From Firmicutes bacterium UBA1426 (GTDB lineage: Bacteria; Bacillota; Clostridia; Peptostreptococcales; Anaerovoracaceae), in contig DCUA01000165.1 of assembly GCA_002329675.1 (NCBI GenBank), forward strand, positions 1 to 9,613: DNA of 9,613 nucleotides. The letters run 5' to 3'. Positions 1 through 5,557 of this stretch are shown one piece after another. Position 1 is the first letter of the stretch. Each line of letters starts with the position of its first letter. Below the pieces are notes generated by a model. It made no database searches. It saw only the letters and a program-made list of their open reading frames with translations, and was not told the DNA's origin. Position numbers and translations under genes: made by a program.

Positions 1-1443
1 TATATTTTTACCGGTTTTCGTTACAATAACGTTCTTCTTTCTGCCGGTGAGATAGAGCCAGCCGTCCTCATCAAGAAAGCCCAGATCTCCGGTATAAAAC
101 CATCCGTCGACCAATACCTTTGCTGTCTCCTCCGGCATCTTGTAGTAGCCTAGCATTACATTGGGGCCTTTGAACACTACTTCACCGATGCCGTCTTCAT
201 CCTGATCAACAATTTTAATTTCGCCACTGGCAACAACGGGACCAACCGAACCGGCTTTTTTCTTTCGATTTGCAAAATCCGGTGTCCCGGAAACCAATGG
301 GGAGCATTCTGTAAGGCCGTAGCCCTGAAGCATATTTATTCCAAAATCCTCAAATCCTCTGAATACATTGGGATCTATGGCAGCGGCTCCTGAGACTACC
401 ATGCGAAGCTTCCCGCCGAAGCTCCCATGAATCGTTTTGAATAGCTTTCTTTCTGCGGGTATCCCTACAGCCTTGAGAAAACGGCTCAGCTTAATGGCTT
501 TTTTCAATGCCCCATCCAGTTTGTTTTTTTCTGCCTGCTTCCAGATCTTATTGTATATGGACTCGAAGATAAGGGGCACGCCTATCAGTACTGTAGCCTG
601 TGCTTCCACAAAGTTTTTCGTCACATATTTTAGGCCTTCACAGAAGGCTGCAGAAGCCCCGCTATAGAGGATGAGCAGCATTCCCATAGTGTTTTCAAAG
701 GTATGATGTATGGGGAGAATCGACAGAGTTCTGTCTTCCGGCATGACCTTGACTATCCTGCGGGTGTCCATGATGTTCGCACAAATATTTCTATGGCAAA
801 GCATGATACCCTTTGCCGTTCCCGTGGTTCCTGAACTGAACAGCAGCATCCTCATTTCTTCCGGGTCCGGATCGTTATCCGGGAATCTTCTGTCGCCCTG
901 CTTTAGTAGAGTCTCGCCTCTGGCTAACAGGCTTGTCCAGCTGACAACACCATCGACAGCCGGCTCTTCTACGAGTGCTTCGGAAGGGTCTGTTCTGTCC
1001 CCATAGACCTTCATCCTTATTTTGTGCTTGATCGGATATTCCCTGAAGATCCCTTCATACGTTTCTGTAAAGACAACTGCATCGCATCCCGCCGTTTCCA
1101 ATAGGTTGTGTATCTCTTCCTGATTGAGTTCTTTGTCCAGAGGAACTACAACCCCTACGCCATTCACCACGGCAAGATAGGTTACGATCCACTCATAGCA
1201 GTTTTCACCGATGATGGCTATTTTTGAACCTGCCAGGCCTAAATCGAGAAGTCCGGTTCCAAAGGCATCCACGTCTGTTTTCAGCTGGGAGTATTTGATA
1301 TGCTCGTAGCTGCCTCCTCTTTCTTTTTTAACAAGAAAGGCGGGTCTTTCCGCATACCGTTCTGCGCTGTTATTCAGCATATGCTTCAGTGATATTATTT
1401 CTTCGACCTCGTAAAACCTGCCTTCCAGTGGGTTTTCTTTCAT
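1..1443 (-). CDS. Long-chain acyl-CoA ligase (AMP-forming), C-terminus cut by window edge
   Basis: An ANL-superfamily enzyme that activates a fatty acid with ATP to an acyl-adenylate and then transfers it to CoA. My own translation gives 481 open codons from ATG at 1443 to base 1 with no stop, so the gene continues beyond the window; full-length members are roughly 550-600 residues. Motifs seen: the phosphate-binding loop [11 protein letters not shown] at residues 202-212, GYGLTE at 374-379 (adenylate site), YTGD at 450-453 with the ribose-binding Asp453, and [14 protein letters not shown] near the cut, which marks the hinge before the missing C-terminal lid. No signal peptide is seen, so it is probably cytoplasmic or membrane-associated. 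The start is supported by GGAGGAG at 1451-1457, 7 nt upstream. It is divergent from deoD, with no functional link to the hut genes visible. The chain length of the substrate is inferred from family resemblance only. Confidence 0.93.
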   Translation of the reverse strand, partial: MKENPLEGRFYEVEEIISLKHMLNNSAERYAERPAFLVKKERGGSYEHIKYSQLKTDVDAFGTGLLDLGLAGSKIAIIGENCYEWIVTYLAVVNGVGVVVPLDKELNQEEIHNLLETAGCDAVVFTETYEGIFREYPIKHKIRMKVYGDRTDPSEALVEEPAVDGVVSWTSLLARGETLLKQGDRRFPDNDPDPEEMRMLLFSSGTTGTAKGIMLCHRNICANIMDTRRIVKVMPEDRTLSILPIHHTFENTMGMLLILYSGASAAFCEGLKYVTKNFVEAQATVLIGVPLIFESIYNKIWKQAEKNKLDGALKKAIKLSRFLKAVGIPAERKLFKTIHGSFGGKLRMVVSGAAAIDPNVFRGFEDFGINMLQGYGLTECSPLVSGTPDFANRKKKAGSVGPVVASGEIKIVDQDEDGIGEVVFKGPNVMLGYYKMPEETAKVLVDGWFYTGDLGFLDEDGWLYLTGRKKNVIVTKTGKNI

Positions 1444-1473
1444 TGCAATACTCCTCCATGATTTATTACATTC

Positions 1474-1502
1474 ATAATAACCCAAGCTATTATTTCCGTA
1501 AA
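1474..1502 (-). promoter_or_regulatory. Candidate sigma-A promoter for the acyl-CoA ligase gene
   Basis: On the minus strand a -35 box TTTACG (1497-1502) is followed after exactly 17 nt by a -10 box TATTAT (1474-1479). These match 4/6 and 5/6 of the vegetative consensus. Transcription would start near 1466-1468, giving a short leader carrying the GGAGGAG ribosome binding site. This is prediction by eye; other AT-rich boxes upstream (TATATA at 1523-1528 with TTGACC at 1550-1555) have poorer spacing. Confidence 0.5.
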
Positions 1503-1586
1503 GGACAATTATTTACGTTATTTATATACACATCAATTAAGTAACAATGGGTCAACCTAAATTATATGATGGCCAATGGCTATTTA

Positions 1587-1615
1587 TTCCAATACCATGT
1601 CATTTATGATATACT
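1587..1615 (+). promoter_or_regulatory. Candidate extended -10 promoter for deoD
   Basis: TATACT at 1610-1615 is preceded by TG at 1607-1608, giving a complete extended -10 element. The -35 position at 17 nt spacing reads TTCCAA (1587-1592), a weak match, as is usual for extended -10 promoters. The predicted start is near 1622. A small odd-centred palindrome GCCAATGGC (1572-1580) lies just upstream. Confidence 0.5.
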
Positions 1616-1627
1616 TTATTTACTGCA

Positions 1628-1646
1628 TAACGAGCATGCTTTGTTA
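1628..1646 (+). promoter_or_regulatory. Possible operator: imperfect palindrome in the deoD leader
   Basis: The segment reads TAAC-g-AGCATGCT-tt-GTTA: an 8-bp perfect palindrome core (1633-1640) flanked by TAAC and GTTA arms. It starts a few bases after the predicted transcription start of deoD, where a repressor would block elongation or initiation. No known operator consensus is recognised, so the regulator is unknown. Confidence 0.3.
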
Positions 1647-1685
1647 CACACTTGCAAATAAATACCGGAGTAAAGGAGAAGAAAC

Positions 1686-2396
1686 ATGAGTACAGCCCAT
1701 ATCAATGCAGCAAAGAAAGGCGATATCGCAGAATCCATCCTGTTGCCGGGAGACCCCCTGCGCGCCAAATTCATTGCAGAAACATTTTTGGACAGTCCCA
1801 GATGCTATAACGAGATTCGCGGTATGCTGGGATATACCGGAACCTATAAAGGCGTTCCTGTTTCCGTACAAGGGTCCGGAATGGGGATGCCCTCCATGGG
1901 AATATACAGTTACGAGCTAATAAAAGAATACGGAGTTAAAAACCTGATCCGGGTGGGATCAGCAGGTTCCTTCCATGAGGATATCAAGTTAATGGACATC
2001 GTTGTCGGCCTGAGCGCATCAACGGATTCTGCCTGGCAGCACACCTATAATATTCCCGGTCATTTTGCACCATGCTGTGATTATGACCTTCTCATCAAGG
2101 TGAAAGAGGCCTCTGACAAAGCAAATATTCCCATTCACGCGGGCAACATCGTTTCGTGTGATGTGTTTTACGAGGATGACCCGGAATGGTGGAAGAGCTG
2201 GGCAAAGATGGGTGTTATGGGTGTAGAAATGGAAGCTGCAGCTCTTTACATGAACGCAGCCCGGCTGGGAGCCAAAGCCTTGGCAATGGTCACGATCAGC
2301 GACCATTTCGTCACCGGAGGCAGGCTCACAGCGGAAGAGCGTGAAAAATCCTTTACAGATATGATGAAGCTGGCATTGGAGGCAGCCGTAGCTTAA
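1686..2396 (+). CDS. deoD: Purine nucleoside phosphorylase, DeoD (hexameric) type
   Basis: A 236-residue cytoplasmic enzyme (E. coli DeoD is 239) that cleaves purine (deoxy)ribonucleosides with phosphate to free base and (deoxy)ribose-1-phosphate. The family signature GSGMGMPSMGIYSYEL (63-78) is present. By comparison with E. coli from memory, His5, Gly22, Arg26, Arg45 and Arg89 sit at phosphate/ribose positions. Glu181-Met182-Glu183 is the ribose-binding EME motif. Asp206 in SDHF corresponds to catalytic Asp204, and Arg219 to Arg217. The start ATG has AAAGGAG at 1672-1678, 7 nt upstream. The gene stands alone on the plus strand with its own promoter and is divergent from the ligase gene. It is convergent with fchA, so it is not part of the hut operon. 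No truncation or missing catalytic residue is seen. Confidence 0.96.
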   Translation: MSTAHINAAKKGDIAESILLPGDPLRAKFIAETFLDSPRCYNEIRGMLGYTGTYKGVPVSVQGSGMGMPSMGIYSYELIKEYGVKNLIRVGSAGSFHEDIKLMDIVVGLSASTDSAWQHTYNIPGHFAPCCDYDLLIKVKEASDKANIPIHAGNIVSCDVFYEDDPEWWKSWAKMGVMGVEMEAAALYMNAARLGAKALAMVTISDHFVTGGRLTAEEREKSFTDMMKLALEAAVA

Positions 2397-2414
2397 AGTT
2401 GAACTTGTTTAAGC
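2391..2414. terminator. Weak hairpin spanning the convergent deoD/fchA stop codons
   Basis: GCTTAAA (2391-2397) and TTTAAGC (2408-2414) form a 7-bp perfect inverted repeat with a 10-nt loop. A second small palindrome, AAGTTGAACTT (2396-2406), is nested in it. The left arm contains both stop codons through the shared TTAA. The stem is AT-rich and no U-tract follows on either strand, so it is at best a weak bidirectional terminator. No other terminator separates the two convergent genes. Confidence 0.3.
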
Positions 2415-3010
2415 ACTTGTGACTCAGCGTCAATACATCTTCTTTCAAGGCTGTCAGCTTTTTTCAGCAACTCTGCCTTGCTTTCGGGATCTTTAAGAGA
2501 AGATGCATTGATCCTGACATTATATAAAGCTCCTCTTACTGTCGTACGAGCCATCAGAGCCGCTACCGCACCGTCGGAAGCGGCATTTTTATTGCCCTTC
2601 TCGATGACGATTTCAGCAAATCTGAAAAGTTCGGCTGCTTTCTCCGCGATCTGCAGAGGAATAACCGCAGCTCCGTAGAGGGAATCCTGAATTGCCTGTA
2701 GGCGGCAAGCCTTCTCCTCATCAGTATCTTTGGGCATCTTGAAGCAGTCGATAACCTTTGCATAAGATCCCGCATCCTCATCCATGGCATTAAGGAAAAA
2801 GTCTCTGGCTTGTTCCATTTCCTGCCTGATACTGGTCATCTCGTCCCAATGCTCTTCATAACCGGCTTTTCCTGCAGTTAAAGACGCTACCATTGCAATT
2901 AGGCCAGCTGCTGTTGCACCGGCTAAAGCAGCTGCGCTCCCACCACCCGGAACCGGAGAATCGGACGAAAGTTTCTCTATAAATTGATCGATCGTAAGTT
3001 CTTTAAACAT
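2393..3010 (-). CDS. fchA: Formimidoyltetrahydrofolate cyclodeaminase, stand-alone
   Basis: A 205-residue protein matching the C-terminal domain of vertebrate FTCD. It cyclises 5-formimino-THF to 5,10-methenyl-THF with release of ammonia. Family features seen: SPVPGGGSAAALAGA (18-32) near the N-terminus, followed by a hydrophobic Ala/Gly-rich helix; the acidic DEDAGSYAKV segment (77-86); and NAASDGAVAALMA (142-154) with the conserved Ser-Asp pair. The protein looks all-helical and lacks the transferase domain, which is encoded separately by the gene at 4490-5395. ATG at 3010 is supported by AAAGGTG (3019-3025), 8 nt upstream. It lies 24 nt after hutI as the last gene of the hut operon. Its stop codon overlaps the deoD stop. 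The symbol follows usage for stand-alone cyclodeaminases in Clostridia. Confidence 0.93.
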   Translation of the reverse strand: MFKELTIDQFIEKLSSDSPVPGGGSAAALAGATAAGLIAMVASLTAGKAGYEEHWDEMTSIRQEMEQARDFFLNAMDEDAGSYAKVIDCFKMPKDTDEEKACRLQAIQDSLYGAAVIPLQIAEKAAELFRFAEIVIEKGNKNAASDGAVAALMARTTVRGALYNVRINASSLKDPESKAELLKKADSLERRCIDAESQVLKQVQL

Positions 3011-3034
3011 ATCTTCTTCACCTTTCTGATTCTA

Positions 3035-4294
3035 TTATTCAGCGAAGCATCTGCTTTTATCATACACTACTTCGCCCTCTTTTAACACTTTCTCAACAAT
3101 GTTAACTGCAAAATGGTAGTTGAGAAACTGATATTTGGGATACTCCAAAAGGATGAGGTCTGCTTTCTTGCCCACATCTATGCTGCCTACCTGCGCCTCT
3201 CTCTTTAATGCGGCAGCGCCATTGATGGTCATGGCAGTGATAGCTTCCTCAATGGTCATTCCCATATAAATGGTTGCCAGTGCGAATATCAGCGGAATGG
3301 AATTTGTGAAGCAGCTACCCGGGTTGAAGTCTGTCGCCAATGCCACGGCACAACCCCTGTCGATCATATCCCTGGCCCTGGCATAGGGTTCTTTCAGACT
3401 GAAGGCCGTGGCCGGAAGCAGTGTAGCTATAACACCTTTTCCCGCCATCTTTTCGATCCCCTCATCCGATGCCTGTAGTAAGTGGTCTGCAGAAACGGCA
3501 CCAAGCTCTGCTGCCAGTTCTGCACCACCGATTCTAACGATTTCATCCGCATGAAGCTTTACTTCCATTCCGAAACTTTTAGCAGCCAGAAGTAGCTTTC
3601 TCGATTGTTCGATATCGAAAACATTGGCTTCGCAGAATACATCGCAGAAATCTGCAAGATTCTGATCTGATACTTCAGGAAGCACCTCTTTGATTATATA
3701 GTCCACATATGCATCGGTTCTGCCCTTGAACTCCGGAGGTACAGCGTGAGCTCCCATGAATGTAGCCACAATATCTACAGGCTGTTCCTCGTTTAGTTCA
3801 TTCATGGCAACCAGCTGCTTCACCTCTGTATCCCGGTCCAGACCATAACCGCTCTTTCCCTCCACAGTGGTGACACCGAAGCTTAGCATGGAAGATAACC
3901 GCCGCCTTCCATCATCTTTCAACTGATCCAGGGTAGCGGCCCTTGTGGGGAAAGTGGTGGCGTTGATACCGCCCCCTCGCTGCATGATATCCATATAGCT
4001 GACTCCCGTAAGCCGCCAGGAAAATTCCTCGGGTCTATAGCCGCCAAAGACAAAATGGGTATGAGAATCTACAAAGCCCGGCAGTACAGCCTTACCACTA
4101 CAATCAACAACCTCCGCATCAGTCACGCCTGGAAGCAGATCTTTCGTCTTTCCAACCGCTGTAATGAAGCCGTTTTCAATTACTACCGCCCCATCTTCTA
4201 TGATATGAAGTTCCTGCATTTCCTTCCCGCGCTTAGCGTCGAATCCGCTACATGTCACTAACTGACTGGCATTGATCAATATTTTCTTTGACAT
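3035..4294 (-). CDS. hutI: Imidazolonepropionase
   Basis: A 419-residue member of the amidohydrolase superfamily that hydrolyses 4-imidazolone-5-propionate to N-formimino-L-glutamate, the third step of histidine breakdown. It has an N-terminal beta-sandwich, then the barrel. Metal ligands by family alignment are His78 and His80 in GFVDSHTH (73-80), His248 in LHADE (247-251) and Asp322 in ATDFNPG (320-326). Substrate-side residues include Arg87 and the EGKSGYGLD segment (145-153), plus His183 in GAHAVPP. The length matches B. subtilis HutI (about 420). ATG at 4294 has a purine-rich site, AAGGTGGAG (4297-4305), just upstream. A 195-nt gap holding a large foldback precedes it; fchA follows after 24 nt. 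No key residue is missing. Confidence 0.97.
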   Translation of the reverse strand: MSKKILINASQLVTCSGFDAKRGKEMQELHIIEDGAVVIENGFITAVGKTKDLLPGVTDAEVVDCSGKAVLPGFVDSHTHFVFGGYRPEEFSWRLTGVSYMDIMQRGGGINATTFPTRAATLDQLKDDGRRRLSSMLSFGVTTVEGKSGYGLDRDTEVKQLVAMNELNEEQPVDIVATFMGAHAVPPEFKGRTDAYVDYIIKEVLPEVSDQNLADFCDVFCEANVFDIEQSRKLLLAAKSFGMEVKLHADEIVRIGGAELAAELGAVSADHLLQASDEGIEKMAGKGVIATLLPATAFSLKEPYARARDMIDRGCAVALATDFNPGSCFTNSIPLIFALATIYMGMTIEEAITAMTINGAAALKREAQVGSIDVGKKADLILLEYPKYQFLNYHFAVNIVEKVLKEGEVVYDKSRCFAE

Positions 4295-4319
4295 TTCTCC
4301 ACCTTTTCACACACACAAA

Positions 4320-4488
4320 TGGTTACTGTTCACACCTTCATGATTTAGCATCCGTCTGTCGGGTGTGTTTCCGTAGAAACCGTCAACCTCTTGAGGTTTT
4401 TATGCTCAATCTTGTGAAGAGCATCAAAAAACCGTCGGTTTCCGAGGAAATACACCCGACAGACGGATGCGGGTGTGAACGGTAATTA
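4320..4488. repeat. Large imperfect foldback (about 169 nt) between the formimidoyltransferase gene and hutI
   Basis: Nested inverted arms seen directly are: 4323-4336 with 4472-4485 (13 Watson-Crick pairs and one U-G); 4348-4372 with 4446-4470 (25 positions, 24 Watson-Crick and one G-U); 4376-4382 with 4436-4442 (7 bp); and 4395-4407 with 4419-4433 (13 bp with a 2-nt bulge). The apical loop is 4408-4418. An 11-nt bulge (4337-4347) and a 3x3 internal loop interrupt the stem. TTAC flanks it on both sides (4323-4326 and 4486-4489), but the left copy also pairs within the stem, so calling it a target duplication is uncertain. There is no coding potential. It could be a miniature inverted-repeat element or a structured RNA in the hut mRNA; the sequence alone does not decide. 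Confidence 0.8.
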
Positions 4489-4489
4489 C

Positions 4490-5395
4490 CTATTCCATGA
4501 TCCGGTTTTCTATAATCTGATCGTGGGAGAAGTTCTCAATACCTAGGTAGTATTCCGCGCAATCAATGAGAGCCTGCTGGGGTACGAGGCCGATCACTTC
4601 ACTGCCTACCACTGGCACCCCATATCTGGCCGCTTCCATACGAACCATTTCAAATGCGCTGTAAATCGTCGTCTTTGTGTAGTCCGTCAGGTTCATAGAT
4701 ACCTGAGTCTGCCTGCGCTCTTTCAATTCAACGCCCATGGCTTTGCAATAGCGAAGCCCGCCTCCGATATGGCGCACTTTTTTTGCGATTGCTGAGGCGA
4801 TTTCCAGGTTGTCGGTTCCAAGGTTTACATTATACGCACATAGGGGCATCCTCGCTCCGATAGCTACGGCACCAAATGTGGAGTGAGGGCTATCCGGGCC
4901 GAAATCCGGCGTCCATAGCTCAGCGTTTTTCATCTTCTCGGAAAGTCCTTCATACTGACCCTTGCGAACTTCCGCCAGGTTTTCTCTGTGAGGGGCAGAG
5001 GCAGATTTCTCGTATAGAAATACGGGGATGCCAAATTTATCTCCAACTTCTTTCCCAACAGTTCTGGAAAGCTCAATGGCTTCCTCCATGGTTACATTTC
5101 GGATGGGAATGAAGGGCACCACGTCCGCAGCCCCCATCCTCGGGTGTTGACCTTCGTGTTGGTTCATATCGATCAGGTCTCTGGCAATTCCGATCGCCTC
5201 TATCACAGCGGCCCCCAGGGCTTTCGGTTCTCCGACTACTGTGATGACGCTGCGATTGTGATCCGCATCGGATGAATAGTCTAGCAGCCTCACACCTTCT
5301 TTGCCCCGGAAGGCATCTGCGATTTTCTCCACCTTTTTCAGGTCTCTTCCCTCGCTGAAATTCGGTACGCATTCCATAATTCTGTTCATACTCAT
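4490..5395 (-). CDS. Glutamate formimidoyltransferase (FTCD N-terminal type)
   Basis: A 301-residue enzyme that transfers the formimino group of formiminoglutamate to tetrahydrofolate, releasing glutamate. It matches the N-terminal half of vertebrate FTCD. Seen: ECVPNFSEG (8-16), QHEGQHPRMGAADV (79-92) in which His84 aligns with catalytic His82 of porcine FTCD, WTPDFGP (161-167), NVNLGT (189-194) and VVGSEVIGLVP (262-272). The stop is TAG. The frame stays open upstream to an ATG at 5464, but I chose ATG at 5395. AGGAG (5403-5407) lies 7 nt before it, the length fits the family (about 300), and the 23 extra residues would be basic, non-conserved and partly encoded by a palindromic repeat. A second in-frame ATG at 5389 is a less likely start. 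The gene sits between two foldback elements in the hut operon. The cyclodeaminase partner is fchA. Confidence 0.94.
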   Translation of the reverse strand: MSMNRIMECVPNFSEGRDLKKVEKIADAFRGKEGVRLLDYSSDADHNRSVITVVGEPKALGAAVIEAIGIARDLIDMNQHEGQHPRMGAADVVPFIPIRNVTMEEAIELSRTVGKEVGDKFGIPVFLYEKSASAPHRENLAEVRKGQYEGLSEKMKNAELWTPDFGPDSPHSTFGAVAIGARMPLCAYNVNLGTDNLEIASAIAKKVRHIGGGLRYCKAMGVELKERRQTQVSMNLTDYTKTTIYSAFEMVRMEAARYGVPVVGSEVIGLVPQQALIDCAEYYLGIENFSHDQIIENRIME

Positions 5396-5402
5396 ATTTA
5401 AT

Positions 5403-5407
5403 CTCCT
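5403..5407 (-). promoter_or_regulatory. Ribosome binding site fixing the formimidoyltransferase start
   Basis: AGGAG on the minus strand, 7 nt before ATG at 5395. No comparable purine-rich site precedes the upstream in-frame ATG at 5464, so this decides the start. Confidence 0.75.
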
Positions 5408-5432
5408 AATCCTTGTCAGTATAGTTATTAGA

Positions 5433-5550
5433 TGTCGATGAGATTTGCATCCTGGCGAGTGCAAGCAAGTGCCAACCGGGCAGGACGGGCCGTCTCTATC
5501 CTATGGCACGCAGCGCGCGGCTTATCGAGCAGGGATGCAAACTCTCGACA
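5433..5550. repeat. GC-rich imperfect foldback (about 118 nt) between hutU and the formimidoyltransferase gene
   Basis: Outer arms: TGTCGA (5433-5438) pairs with TCGACA (5545-5550), GAG (5440-5442) with CTC (5542-5544), and TTTGCATCC (5444-5452) with GGATGCAAA (5533-5541). That is 18 bp broken only by two single-base bulges (5439 and 5443). Further in, GTGCCA (5469-5474) pairs with TGGCAC (5504-5509), and an apical GACGG/CCGTC palindrome lies at about 5484-5494. The middle is clearly GC-richer than the flanking genes and contains GCGCGC. It fills most of a 162-nt gap and has no believable reading frame. Candidate identities are a repetitive extragenic palindrome, a miniature mobile element, or an mRNA processing structure. 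It shares no obvious sequence with the foldback at 4320-4488. Confidence 0.7.
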
Positions 5551-5557
5551 CCTTTTC

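Noticed and set aside
1444..1685. Purine or other riboswitch in the deoD upstream region
   Set aside because: I could not find a three-way-junction pattern or conserved aptamer core; only promoter boxes and short palindromes are visible.
4385..4401. AACCTC-TT-GAGGTT followed by T residues on the plus strand, resembling a terminator
   Set aside because: The loop would be only 2 nt, no plus-strand gene precedes it, and the bases are better used in the larger foldback.
4288..4485. 65-codon plus-strand open frame across the foldback
   Set aside because: It lies inside the inverted repeat and runs into the hutI start, with no ribosome binding site; the openness is by chance.
5396..5464. N-terminal extension of the formimidoyltransferase to ATG at 5464
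   Set aside because: No ribosome binding site, non-conserved basic residues, and it reads into the palindromic element; the start at 5395 is better supported.
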